DNA of 33,344 nt from Bacillota bacterium (GTDB lineage: Bacteria > Bacillota > Clostridia > Lachnospirales > Lachnospiraceae): the NCBI GenBank assembly GCA_023387655.1, contig JAEWHR010000246.1, forward strand, positions 1-33,344. The letters run 5' to 3'. Below the pieces are notes generated by a model. The model was not told the DNA's origin and did no database searches. It saw only the letters and a list, made by a program, of their open reading frames with translations. This document shows, piece after piece, positions 17,685 to 25,378 of the stretch. Position 1 is the stretch's first letter. Every line of letters starts with the position of its first letter. The position numbers and the translations under genes were made by a program.

Positions 17685-19350
17685 GAGTCACACCTCCTAC
17701 TCCGTTGTCTAATAAATCATTTATAAATGCAAGACCAGCATTTACTGCACCAGTTACTGCATCACTTGTGATAGTTGCACCACTGATGGCATTTATTTGA
17801 CTATCATTAGCCTTACTGTCTGTTGCTTTAACTAATTCAAAGGAATCAACTTTTTTATCGGAATACTGACTCTTAAAACTTTCATCATTTGCTTTTGATC
17901 CAAGACCTTGCGTCTCATTCATATTGATTATTTCAATGGATGTTAAAGTTCCATCGGTTTTTACACCCATTGTAAACTTAATATCTCCGCCATATCCAGC
18001 AGAGGATGTTAAAGTCATTACATAACCAAGTGGATTTCCAGCATCATCCTTCGCAATACATACTTCATTAATTGTACTTGAAGTAAATCCATTCGAGGTT
18101 AAGAATTCTTCAGAAAGTTCAACTCGTGCATTTACATCTTCATTCTTATCATCTACTAAAACTGCCTCTGCAAAAACCATCTTATATGCTTCTGCCTTTG
18201 CTTTTGCTTCTGCCTCTGCTATTGGTCCCTTTGTAATTTCATATACAAAACCAAGAGCAATTGCCGCTACTAAGGTAATTGCAAATAATGCAATCGCATC
18301 TTTTAATATTGTTGATTTTTTCTTATTTGCAAGTTTCTTACCTCCTACTCCGAAGCCCCTTGGCATCGTGATTTTTTCAATCAACGGTACCAATAAGTTA
18401 CAGAAGATAATCGCATAAGACACACCCTCTGCGGAACCACCAAATACACGGAATAAACCGGTTAACGCACCCAGACAGACACCAAAGATGATTTGACCAT
18501 ACTTAGTGATTGGACAGGTTACATAATCGGTTGCCATAAAGAAAGCACCTAATATTAATCCACCACCAAGAATTTGAGCTAACACATATTCCACATCAAA
18601 TCCCTTACCGCCAAACAGTATCATAAATACTGCAAATGTTGCAATATAAGTTACAGGAATTCGTAAGGATATAATTCTGCGGTATAACAGATAACCTGCA
18701 CCGATTAAAAGCATCATAGCACTTGTTTCACCAATAACACCACCATGGTAACCAAAGAACATATCAAGTAAACTTGGAGCTGCCTGAGATGCCTTCATCG
18801 CTGCAAGAGGTGTAGCACCACTAACCCCATCTAATCCTGCATAACCATAGTTAAATAAATATAGCGCTTTGCTTGAAGTTCCCGAATTTGCAAAAGACTC
18901 TACTGCAAATGTCGTCATACGAGTAGTAAAACAGATGGATAAGAAACATCTAGCTGCTAACGCAGGATTCATAAAGTTCTGTCCAAGTCCACCATATAAT
19001 TGTTTTACAACAATAATTGCAAATACACCACCAACCATAGGTATCCATACCGGAATATTAGCAGGCATATTCATACCAATTAATAAACCAGTAACTATAG
19101 CACTACACTCATAAGGACGATAAGGTTGCTTCATTAATCTTTCATATAAGAACTCGGAAACCACACAGGATGTTACCGAAACCAATAATACTAAAAATGC
19201 TGAGAAACCAAATTGATAAATGCCAAAAAGACAAGCAGGCATTAATGCAATTGCTACATCTCTCATAATCTGTGCTGTCGTTACACCACTACGCACGTGC
19301 GGTGATGCGGAGACATTATACATATCTTTCAAAGATTCCACCTCTTTCAT
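17677..19350 (-). CDS. rnfDG: Fused RnfD-RnfG subunit of the Rnf complex
   Basis: This single 557-aa frame contains two normally separate subunits. Residues 1-335 are RnfD: opening SASPHVRSGVT, about nine to ten membrane spans, a flavinylation motif DGVSGAT with FMN-acceptor Thr180, and the usual C-terminal LLVPLIEKITMPRGFG. A short basic linker (KKLANKKK, about 338-345) leads into RnfG: one membrane span (350-370), then an extracytoplasmic domain with NETQGLG and a second flavinylation motif ISGATITS with Thr526. The basic linker would stay cytoplasmic, so both flavin sites face outward, as expected. Most clostridial operons carry rnfD and rnfG as two genes in the order C-D-G-E-A-B; here no separate rnfG exists. 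It lies 30 nt after rnfC. Confidence 0.94.
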   Translation of the reverse strand: MKEVESLKDMYNVSASPHVRSGVTTAQIMRDVAIALMPACLFGIYQFGFSAFLVLLVSVTSCVVSEFLYERLMKQPYRPYECSAIVTGLLIGMNMPANIPVWIPMVGGVFAIIVVKQLYGGLGQNFMNPALAARCFLSICFTTRMTTFAVESFANSGTSSKALYLFNYGYAGLDGVSGATPLAAMKASQAAPSLLDMFFGYHGGVIGETSAMMLLIGAGYLLYRRIISLRIPVTYIATFAVFMILFGGKGFDVEYVLAQILGGGLILGAFFMATDYVTCPITKYGQIIFGVCLGALTGLFRVFGGSAEGVSYAIIFCNLLVPLIEKITMPRGFGVGGKKLANKKKSTILKDAIALFAITLVAAIALGFVYEITKGPIAEAEAKAKAEAYKMVFAEAVLVDDKNEDVNARVELSEEFLTSNGFTSSTINEVCIAKDDAGNPLGYVMTLTSSAGYGGDIKFTMGVKTDGTLTSIEIINMNETQGLGSKANDESFKSQYSDKKVDSFELVKATDSKANDSQINAISGATITSDAVTGAVNAGLAFINDLLDNGVGGVTRE

Positions 19351-19380
19351 CAGTCTACTAAATTCTCCTCATTCTCCTCT

Positions 19381-20706
19381 TTATTCTGCGTCCCTACGTT
19401 TTTGCAGAATGCTTCTTCTGGATTGCTTAAAAGCCTGTGTTAAATGACGTCCTGCTGGACAGATATAAGAACAACTACCACATTCACAACATTCCATACC
19501 ATTTAATGATTCAAATCCCTCGTCATCATGACGCTCTGCATATTCCATCAGCTTCTGTGGAACGATTCTACCTGGACAAACAGCTACACAACGTCCACAA
19601 CGAATACATGGCCCCTCCGGCATTTCTGCAACTTCATCCACAGTAAACGCTAATAAAGAACTCGATGTCTTAGTAACTGGTATATCAAGGGAATAGAGAG
19701 CAAGTCCCATCATCGGTCCACCAGAAAGCATCTTCGCAGGTTTTGTATGAAACCCTCCAGCAGCCTCAGCGAGTTCACTGTAATGGGTACCAGTTAATAC
19801 AACAAAATTCCCTGGATTTTTTACTGCATCACCTGAAACTGTTATAACTCTTTTTATAAGTGGAGTATTCTCCGCTACAGCTTTACAAACTGAAATCATA
19901 GTATCTACGTTGTTTACAATACAACCGATATCCGGTGGTAGCATAGTAGCATTCATTTTACGTCCCGTTGTTGAATAAATTAGCTGACGTTCCGCACCCT
20001 GAGGATACTTGGTTTTAATAGCTTTAACTTCAATTCTACTCTCATTACGTAACGCATCTGTTAATTTACTAATAGCCTCTGGCTTGTTATCTTCTACGGC
20101 AATAATTGCTTTTGCATTTTCAAATAAACGTAAAACAATCTTTATACCTGTCAATAAACGGTCCGTTTCTTCTAACATCATTCGGTAATCACTCGTTAGG
20201 TAAGGTTCACACTCGGACCCATTAATAATAAAATACTCAATTGCACTATCATTTTTTGGAGATAACTTGATATGAGTTGGAAAACCTGCGCCTCCCATTC
20301 CTACAATACCAGCTTCTTTAATAATAGAGCGAATTTCTTCTTTCTTAAGAGTTGTGTAATCTCTATGTGCTCCCAATCCCTCTACTGGAGTATATTCGTT
20401 ATCATTTTCCACAACAACGGATTCTACCATGGTACCGGATACAGTTAATCTAGGCTCCACAGCCTTCACTGTACCGGACACAGAACTGATAATACAGGTG
20501 GATACCGCTCCATCTGCTTCACCAATTTTCTGCCCCACCAAAACTTTATCGCCTTTTGCAACAATAGGTTTTGCTGGATAGCCAATGTGTTGTGACATCG
20601 GATACACAAGTTCTCCTTTTGGTAGCACTATAGTGGTTGCCTTATCCTTTGTAAGCTCTTTTCCTTCATAAGGATGAATACCACCTTTGAATGTTCCTGC
20701 TGCCAT
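19381..20706 (-). CDS. rnfC: Rnf complex NADH-binding subunit C
   Basis: RnfC (441 aa) is the peripheral subunit where NAD+ is reduced. It has an N-terminal FKGGIHPYEGKELT segment, then a lipoyl-like barrel near residues 30-90. The FMN/NADH-binding core starts with the glycine-rich GIVGMGGAGFPTHIK (about 132-146) and INGSECEPYLTSD. The C-terminal part has two 4Fe-4S motifs, CIRCGRCVAVCP and CCECGSCSYICP. Its ribosome site is AGGAGGAAAGAAGGAG just before ATG. It is the first gene of the rnf operon, preceded by a leader of about 260 nt. The complex couples ferredoxin oxidation to NAD+ reduction and ion export. Confidence 0.96.
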   Translation of the reverse strand: MAAGTFKGGIHPYEGKELTKDKATTIVLPKGELVYPMSQHIGYPAKPIVAKGDKVLVGQKIGEADGAVSTCIISSVSGTVKAVEPRLTVSGTMVESVVVENDNEYTPVEGLGAHRDYTTLKKEEIRSIIKEAGIVGMGGAGFPTHIKLSPKNDSAIEYFIINGSECEPYLTSDYRMMLEETDRLLTGIKIVLRLFENAKAIIAVEDNKPEAISKLTDALRNESRIEVKAIKTKYPQGAERQLIYSTTGRKMNATMLPPDIGCIVNNVDTMISVCKAVAENTPLIKRVITVSGDAVKNPGNFVVLTGTHYSELAEAAGGFHTKPAKMLSGGPMMGLALYSLDIPVTKTSSSLLAFTVDEVAEMPEGPCIRCGRCVAVCPGRIVPQKLMEYAERHDDEGFESLNGMECCECGSCSYICPAGRHLTQAFKQSRRSILQKRRDAE

Positions 20707-20786
20707 TTCTTCTCCTTCTTTCCTCCTAATTTAACTGCCTCCCAAACGGTATGCAGCTATAAGCATTTGAAATACTTCCCGCAAAA

Positions 20787-20830
20787 ATGCGTTAAATAAA
20801 ACACAAGAAATAACGCATAGTTAACGCGAG
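20787..20830 (-). promoter_or_regulatory. Candidate attenuator hairpin in the rnf leader
   Basis: ATGCGTTA (20787-20794) and TAACGCAT (20811-20818) form an 8-bp inverted repeat with a 16-nt loop. On the minus strand the stem is followed directly by TTTTT, like a weak intrinsic terminator. A further GTTAACGCG at 20820-20828 could compete for the same arm, allowing mutually exclusive folds. Function is inference. Confidence 0.35.
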
Positions 20831-20971
20831 TAGTTGATATCTATTATCTTTTATTTGCATTCGTATCTATTTTAACACAAAATTAACACTTTTTGAATGA
20901 AAGAATTTAATTTTTTTCAATTTTTTTTAAAAAACGACAAAATCAAAAATAAGAATTTTTCTCTCTTTCCC

Positions 20972-21001
20972 TATATATGCGGTGATTGTGTTACATGTCA
21001 A
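20972..21001 (-). promoter_or_regulatory. Promoter of the rnf operon
   Basis: On the minus strand a perfect -35 TTGACA (20996-21001) and a -10 TATATA (20972-20977) are separated by 18 bp. Transcription would start near 20965, giving a leader of about 260 nt before rnfC. A cre-like palindrome abuts the -35 on its upstream side. Confidence 0.65.
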
Positions 21002-21002
21002 T

Positions 21003-21016
21003 TGTAAGCGATTACA
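21003..21016. promoter_or_regulatory. cre-like site next to the rnf -35 element
   Basis: TGTAAGCGATTACA matches the cre consensus TGWNANCGNTNWCA at every defined position and is 1 nt upstream of the rnf -35 hexamer. A related palindrome lies 109 bp further upstream. Confidence 0.55.
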
Positions 21017-21093
21017 TTATTGAATCACGAAACTTTGATAAAATGTTGTCATATTTCCTTAAAATGTTGATTAATAGCTATGTATCGGACTAC

Positions 21094-21125
21094 GTGAAAC
21101 TTTTCACTTATTGTAAGTGCTTACA
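21094..21125. promoter_or_regulatory. Second operator-like cluster upstream of rnf
   Basis: Two adjacent palindromes occur: GTGAAA-CT-TTTCAC (21094-21107) and TTGTAAG-TG-CTTACAA (21111-21126). The inner 14 bp of the latter, TGTAAGTGCTTACA (21112-21125), equals the cre consensus except for TG in place of the central CG. The region 20707-21426 holds no convincing gene; another short palindrome, ACCATA-A-TATGGT, is at 21169-21181. Confidence 0.45.
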
Positions 21126-21318
21126 AGCAAATAATAAGAAATCTTATCAACTTCAACCAGATAATTATACCATAATATGGTTTAATATCCAACAATAATA
21201 TTTCATGGTTCGTGGATATTTTTCTAAATTCCACCATATAACTTCACCTTTTGTAACTTGAAAAAAGGTAATAATGATTCCCTTTTTATCTAAACGTTAT
21301 TGCCATCCTCCCCTTGAA

Positions 21319-21394
21319 GTTGGATTATAATTAATAATCCAACAAAAAGAAAGATCGAAAGGTTTGAGATTCCCCAAACCTTCCGATCTTTCTT
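21319..21394 (-). terminator. Terminator of spoIIID with a second hairpin behind it
   Basis: AAGAAAGATCG and AAGGTTTG (21347-21366) pair with CAAACCTT and CGATCTTTCTT (21375-21394) with one mismatch and an 8-nt loop. On the minus strand a T-rich run follows. Directly after it lies a perfect 10-bp hairpin, GTTGGATTAT/ATAATCCAAC (21319-21343), with a 5-nt loop. Confidence 0.85.
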
Positions 21395-21426
21395 ATGAAC
21401 AATTGTAACGGACAGCGTGATTCTAT

Positions 21427-21717
21427 CTAATATCCTTGCACTGTCTTTCCTTTATGTAGGTACTTCTCTTTGGTAGCCAATCCACCTCTGATATGTCTCT
21501 CTGACTTATTCAAATCCAAAACGATACGAGCTCGTTCTGCCAGAGAAGGATTTACTTGTAACAAACGCTCGGTAACATCCTTATGTACCGTAGACTTTGA
21601 GATCCCGAACTGCTTTGCAGTCTGTCTGACTGTTGCATTGTTCTCAATAATGAATGCAGCAATCTCAGCAGCACGTTCCTCGATTTGTTTATGCTTAAAC
21701 AAATTGGAGCCTTTCAT
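21427..21717 (-). CDS. spoIIID: Sporulation transcription factor SpoIIID
   Basis: The protein (96 aa) matches SpoIIID over its whole length. It has a helix-turn-helix in TVRQTAKQFGISKSTVHKD (about 29-47), then TERLLQVNPSLAERARIVLD, the basic HIRGG patch, and ATKEKY. SpoIIID is a small DNA-binding protein made in the mother cell under sigma-E that activates or represses many sporulation genes. Its presence marks the organism as an endospore former. The ATG is preceded by AGGTGG at 8 nt. A sigma-E promoter is expected upstream (21718-21800), but I could not match one with confidence. It stands alone, isolated by its own terminator. Confidence 0.97.
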   Translation of the reverse strand: MKGSNLFKHKQIEERAAEIAAFIIENNATVRQTAKQFGISKSTVHKDVTERLLQVNPSLAERARIVLDLNKSERHIRGGLATKEKYLHKGKTVQGY

Positions 21718-21840
21718 GGAAGTTCCACCTGAAATACTTGTTTTTATAATCTATTCCAAGCACAGATAAATTATGCAATATACAATTACTTTTGTACATT
21801 AAGGTATTACCACCTTGAAAGAGATTTAAGGGTAAGAAAA

Positions 21841-21884
21841 AATAGCAGAGATTAACATGAAAACTTTTGGCTAACCCTGCTATT
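21841..21884 (-). terminator. Terminator of the DUF5685-DnaJ-membrane protein operon
   Basis: AATAGCAG (21841-21848) pairs with CTGCTATT (21877-21884). On the minus strand the stem runs into TTTTTTCTT. It lies 13 bp past the stop of the last operon gene. Confidence 0.65.
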
Positions 21885-21896
21885 ATAATATGATCA

Positions 21897-22469
21897 TTAC
21901 TTTATAATACTATTTTTGATTCGTTTCCAGTACTTTTGTATAAATACATCATATGCCAAATCATAGAGAAGAAATATTATCTGCCCACCTGAGATTAATA
22001 ATACATAGATTATTGGTGAGATTTTTCCACTGTAAAATAAACCTGGAAAGAAAAATAAAAATGGTAGATAAAGAAGGTTAAATACACCAAACTTAATAAC
22101 ATAAAAGAAAGCATTGGATTTTTTTTCAACCATTATCCTATTCATTGTTGCTAGTTTTTTAATCTCCTTATTGGTTAAATACGCTCGAATAATCTCCATG
22201 ATTACAATGTAGGCACTAATTACTGCAAAGGTGAGGCAATAAAGTTTGTTTGGCGCTATTATCACACTAAGAAGGATAGCAGAAAGATAGAAGCCAATCC
22301 CAAATCGGATACCACTCTCCCTAAAATTAACTCCTACTAAGTACGATGCTGCTGCAAGTAAAAATAAAGTGCTTGTTTCAAACACAGAGCTAAGTATCGT
22401 TAGTAAAATAGTTATGGCTAACAACAACCCAGAAAAAGCTAACTTTTTCGTGCTTAAATGCATGTGCAC
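21897..22469 (-). CDS. Small integral membrane protein, unknown function
   Basis: The protein is about 190 aa and I do not recognise a named family. It has about five hydrophobic spans: LAFSGLLLAITILLTILSS near the N-terminus, then LFLLAAASYLVGV, GFYLSAILLSVIIAP and LYCLTFAVISAYIVIM, with a further pair after a basic loop around residues 120-170. The C-terminus is basic. It is the third gene of an operon and overlaps the end of the J-domain gene. I chose a GTG at 22467-22469 because GGGAGG stands 6 nt upstream; the ATG two codons later (22463) is the alternative. Overlapping starts imply translation coupled to the J-domain protein. It could be a membrane partner or client of that protein, but this is inference only. 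Confidence 0.7.
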   Translation of the reverse strand: MHMHLSTKKLAFSGLLLAITILLTILSSVFETSTLFLLAAASYLVGVNFRESGIRFGIGFYLSAILLSVIIAPNKLYCLTFAVISAYIVIMEIIRAYLTNKEIKKLATMNRIMVEKKSNAFFYVIKFGVFNLLYLPFLFFFPGLFYSGKISPIIYVLLISGGQIIFLLYDLAYDVFIQKYWKRIKNSIIK

Positions 22470-23077
22470 AAATCGCCTCCCATACATTCGCAGCAAGCAT
22501 CTGCGATACATAAATTACAACACAGATCACTTGTATCTGCACCACCGCGACCATAACCATATCCTGTTTGGGTGTATCTTCTACTTCCCCATTGCAACTG
22601 ATTCATTAAATTAATATACTCCGGATTATTTGGTTCCATAGAGACCGCAGTTCTTGCATGATCTGCTGCAAGAACATTATTCCCAACACCAATATTTGCT
22701 ATCGCACTATAATAATACCATCTAGCAGTACGATTGCTAATACCAGAAAGTAAACTAAGTGCCTCGCTAAAGCGACGTGAGTTTATTTTGGCGGCAACAT
22801 CTGCAAGTACACCGTCCTCACGATATGACTGATTTCCATAGGATTGATTCCCATAATTACCATAAGAAGTGGAATATCCTCCATTTTGTCGTTCATTCAT
22901 AATTGCATCATATGCTTCCTGTACTTCCTTAAACTTCTCTTCTGCCAAACCAGAGAGAGGATTATCTACATAAGAATCTGGATGATATTTTCTACTTAAT
23001 TCACGATAAGCTTTTTTAACTTCATCATCGGTAGCTGTTCTGCTTATCCCAAGTACCTGATATGGATCTTGTGTCAT
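22454..23077 (-). CDS. J-domain protein with TPR-like middle and Cys-rich tail
   Basis: The protein is 207 aa from the ATG at 23077. Residues 1-65 are a J-domain opening DPYQVLGISRTATDDEVKKA with the catalytic HPD at 32-34, which stimulates Hsp70 ATPase. A Gly/Asn/Tyr/Ser linker follows, then a TPR-like helical repeat region (about 95-165: RRFSEALSLLSGI, ARWYYYSAIA, DHARTAVSMEPNNPEY). The last 24 residues contain eight cysteines in paired clusters (CC, C, CC, C, C, C), a likely metal-binding or redox tail. I chose this ATG because AAGGGAAAGG precedes it and the upstream gene stops one base before it (TAG-t-ATG). It has no zinc-finger or substrate domains of true DnaJ, so it is a specialised co-chaperone rather than DnaJ itself. 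Confidence 0.85.
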   Translation of the reverse strand: MTQDPYQVLGISRTATDDEVKKAYRELSRKYHPDSYVDNPLSGLAEEKFKEVQEAYDAIMNERQNGGYSTSYGNYGNQSYGNQSYREDGVLADVAAKINSRRFSEALSLLSGISNRTARWYYYSAIANIGVGNNVLAADHARTAVSMEPNNPEYINLMNQLQWGSRRYTQTGYGYGRGGADTSDLCCNLCIADACCECMGGDLCTCI

Positions 23078-23078
23078 A

Positions 23079-23936
23079 CTATATACCTTTCCCTTCTTTA
23101 TCAATTGCTTTCTTGTTACAACCTTTACTGTTATGTTCATCAAACTTTTTCCATACCCCTGCGTATAGAATGTTTCTTAACAATTCAACATCAAGGATTA
23201 ATGGTAACTTTTCAAATTCCTTCGTACATTCGGACATCATCATAGTTAATATTTGTTGGTATTCTTCCTCAAAGGAAGGATTGTCTACTTTATCTTTTAA
23301 AGGATTAAAATTCCCTTTCTTAATATCTTCTTTTACATCCTCATAGGCATCTAATAAATAGATGTATTTTCCAAGATAGAAGCCTAGCCTTCTTAATGTT
23401 TCCTTCCACTCATCTTCACGGTAAACAAACATCTCTCCCATTAAATCTCCAAACGGTTTCGCTATCTTATCAAGGTCAGTAACATTTTCTTTTTCAAATT
23501 CTTGTAACTTTGTCAAGCAATCTGCTATCACTTGGCATTTTTTTGGATACTTCTGCTCTATTTTACGATATTTTCTCACTAATAGTTTACTCGCACTAAG
23601 ACCAACCATGCTTTTCTCATCGTTCCAATCATCTAGCAATTTATGATAGGTAAGTGCAATATTCATATCAGCCGCATATTCTGTTATTTCATTATGAAGC
23701 ATCCAATGTTTTTTAGTTGGATGTGCAAGACATCGATGCTGTTCCTCTGTCACTTTGCTTTCATACAATGACGTTAAGAGAACAATTAAAAATGTCATAT
23801 CATAAGTCAGTGTCATCTGCCCAAAACGACCATAGCGTTCTTTTAGAACTTGACATAGTCCGCAATAGTACGCACGGTATTTATAATATTCCTTCATCTT
23901 AAGCTCTGGCTTATGTATGCCTATATAACCAAACAT
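23079..23936 (-). CDS. DUF5685 family protein
   Basis: This 285-aa soluble protein begins MFGYIGIHKPELK, then YKYRAYYCGLCQVLKERYG (residues about 18-36). The CxxC pair and this opening are the mark of the DUF5685 family, whose function is unknown. It is mostly helical. A further Cys in RCLAHP and acidic segments such as LLDDWNDEKS and LLDAYEDVKEDIKKGNFNPL suggest a metal-bound helical bundle, though that is inference. I start it at the ATG at 23936, preceded by GGAGGA; an in-frame TTG four codons upstream is less likely because it overlaps that ribosome site. It is the first gene of a tightly packed operon with the J-domain and membrane proteins. Confidence 0.8.
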   Translation of the reverse strand: MFGYIGIHKPELKMKEYYKYRAYYCGLCQVLKERYGRFGQMTLTYDMTFLIVLLTSLYESKVTEEQHRCLAHPTKKHWMLHNEITEYAADMNIALTYHKLLDDWNDEKSMVGLSASKLLVRKYRKIEQKYPKKCQVIADCLTKLQEFEKENVTDLDKIAKPFGDLMGEMFVYREDEWKETLRRLGFYLGKYIYLLDAYEDVKEDIKKGNFNPLKDKVDNPSFEEEYQQILTMMMSECTKEFEKLPLILDVELLRNILYAGVWKKFDEHNSKGCNKKAIDKEGKGI

Positions 23937-24039
23937 CGATTCCTCCAACCATTCCTTTTATTTCATTTTAATCATTGCCTATTATAACAGCTATACTCAC
24001 AAGATTCATCAGGTTTCTGTGAATTTTAATAATGTTTTA

Positions 24040-24072
24040 ACAAATTTATCCGAACTAGTCGGATAAATTTGT
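24040..24072. terminator. Perfect 14-bp hairpin between arsC-like and DUF5685 genes
   Basis: ACAAATTTATCCGA (24040-24053) pairs perfectly with 24059-24072 around a 5-nt loop, ACTAG. It lies 77 bp past the stop of the ArsC/Spx-family gene and about 100 bp upstream of the DUF5685 start. It is probably the terminator of the former, but the T run is weak, so an operator role is not excluded. Confidence 0.55.
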
Positions 24073-24148
24073 CAAACACCTGATACTTTATGGTGTACTC
24101 TACCATCTGCAAAAGAAAATATCATTGAATAAATCAGTATATATGCTA

Positions 24149-24526
24149 CTAATACCGTTTCATAGTTGGTGGAAGTAAACTCTTCTTCCACTCATCTTCT
24201 TTAAAACCAACAAGTACAAAATCATCTCCTACTAAAATCGGTCGTTTTACCAACATACCGTTCGTTGACAATATTTCAAGCATTTCCTCTACTGTCATAA
24301 CTTTAATTTTTTCCTTTAAGTTTTGTTCTCGATAAAGAAGTCCACTGGTATTAAAGAACTTCGTAAGCGGCAGCCCACTTTTCTCATGCCACATCTTAAG
24401 CTCCTCTTTCGTAGGATTGTTTACCGTAATATCTCTTGACTCAAATGCAATCTGATTTTTTTCTAACCATTTTCTTGCTTTGATACAAGTTGAACATTTC
24501 GGATACTCTAAATACTGATAACTCAT
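24149..24526 (-). CDS. ArsC/Spx-family thioredoxin-fold protein
   Basis: The protein (125 aa) is of the ArsC/Spx/YffB family. It has a redox CxxC (Cys11, Cys14 in YPKCSTCIKARKWL), RDITVNNPTKEEL, and the family's RPILV motif near residue 95. Family members are arsenate-reductase-like enzymes or RNA-polymerase-binding regulators of the Spx type. This one lacks the Arg triad layout I would need to call it an arsenate reductase, and no ars genes are nearby. The CSTC pair and divergence from a superoxide dismutase gene make a thiol or oxidative-stress role plausible. Its ribosome site is GGAGGTGG. A 98-bp divergent intergenic region separates it from sodA. Confidence 0.85.
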   Translation of the reverse strand: MSYQYLEYPKCSTCIKARKWLEKNQIAFESRDITVNNPTKEELKMWHEKSGLPLTKFFNTSGLLYREQNLKEKIKVMTVEEMLEILSTNGMLVKRPILVGDDFVLVGFKEDEWKKSLLPPTMKRY

Positions 24527-24624
24527 CGATCCACCTCCATATTTCTTTGCAAGCTCCTATCAACGTCACACTCTGTCGTTTTTTACATAAACTATAGTAA
24601 ATGATACGATAGGATGTTCTCATT

Positions 24625-25311
24625 ATGAGTCAAAATAATCAAACTTATCCATTCCCATTGCTTCCGTTGCCATATGCCCACGATGCACTTTCTCCGAATA
24701 TAAGTGAACGTACTCTATGTTTTCATCACGAAAAACATCTCAAAACATATGTCGATAATCTAAATAAAACATTGCAAGATCATCCAGAATACCATACTTG
24801 GAACCTTGAAGAATTGATTATCCATAACAATCTTCTTCCTTCCACAATACAAACACCAGTAAAAAATAATGCTGGCGGAGTATATAATCATAACCTCTAC
24901 TTCTATTCCATGAAATCACCAAGAAAACCAGGTCCTACACCGGAACACAACTCTTACCATTTAAGCGCTCCTGAAAATGAGTTAGTATCGCTCATTCTAC
25001 GTACCTTTGGTAATTTTTTTGAATTCAAAGCTAAATTAAGAGAGGCAGCATTAAAAGTTTTTGGCTCTGGTTATGCTTGGCTTGTAACAAATTCACGTGG
25101 CGAATTATCAATCATTACAACAGCGAATCAAGATACACCACTCACCTTAGGTTTATCACCACTTCTTCCTATCGATGTTTGGGAACATGCGTACTATCTT
25201 GATTATCAAAATAGACGCAGTGATTATATCGATAAGTGGTTTGATCTCATCAATTGGGACTTTGTATACTATCAATACATCCGCCAATTTCAATTCTATA
25301 GAAAGCGATAG
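24625..25311 (+). CDS. sodA: Superoxide dismutase, Mn-type
   Basis: The protein (228 aa) carries the N-terminal helical and C-terminal domains of Fe/Mn superoxide dismutase. Predicted metal ligands are His34 in CFHHEKH, His89 in GGVYNHNLY, Asp184 and His188 in PIDVWEHAYY. Gln169 in TTANQDTPL is the residue typical of manganese enzymes (iron enzymes usually have Ala there), so Mn or cambialistic use is likely. There is no signal peptide. It converts superoxide to peroxide and oxygen, a defence against oxygen exposure in an anaerobe. It is one of only two plus-strand genes and diverges from the ArsC/Spx gene. The ribosome site is weak (AGGA about 10 nt upstream). Confidence 0.93.
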   Translation: MSQNNQTYPFPLLPLPYAHDALSPNISERTLCFHHEKHLKTYVDNLNKTLQDHPEYHTWNLEELIIHNNLLPSTIQTPVKNNAGGVYNHNLYFYSMKSPRKPGPTPEHNSYHLSAPENELVSLILRTFGNFFEFKAKLREAALKVFGSGYAWLVTNSRGELSIITTANQDTPLTLGLSPLLPIDVWEHAYYLDYQNRRSDYIDKWFDLINWDFVYYQYIRQFQFYRKR

Positions 25312-25346
25312 ATAACACTGAAAACAATCATTCATAAATGGATGGG

Positions 25347-25374
25347 GTTACTGTGACGCAGTAACCTCTTTTTA
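25347..25374 (+). terminator. Intrinsic terminator of sodA
   Basis: GGTTACTG (25347-25354) pairs exactly with CAGTAACC (25360-25367) across a 5-nt loop and is followed by TCTTTTT. It lies 36 bp past the sodA stop. Confidence 0.92.
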
Positions 25375-25378
25375 AATT

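Noticed and set aside
20986..21198. Open frame of 70 codons on the plus strand upstream of rnfC
   Set aside because: It overlaps the rnf promoter and operator palindromes, has no ribosome site and no protein-like composition.
21740..21800. Sigma-E promoter for spoIIID
   Set aside because: CATAATTT resembles a -10, but no matching -35 at proper spacing was found.
23078..23143. Longer N-terminus for the J-domain protein
   Set aside because: The extra 22 codons overlap the end of the DUF5685 gene; the ATG at 23077 has a good ribosome site and starts directly at the J-domain.
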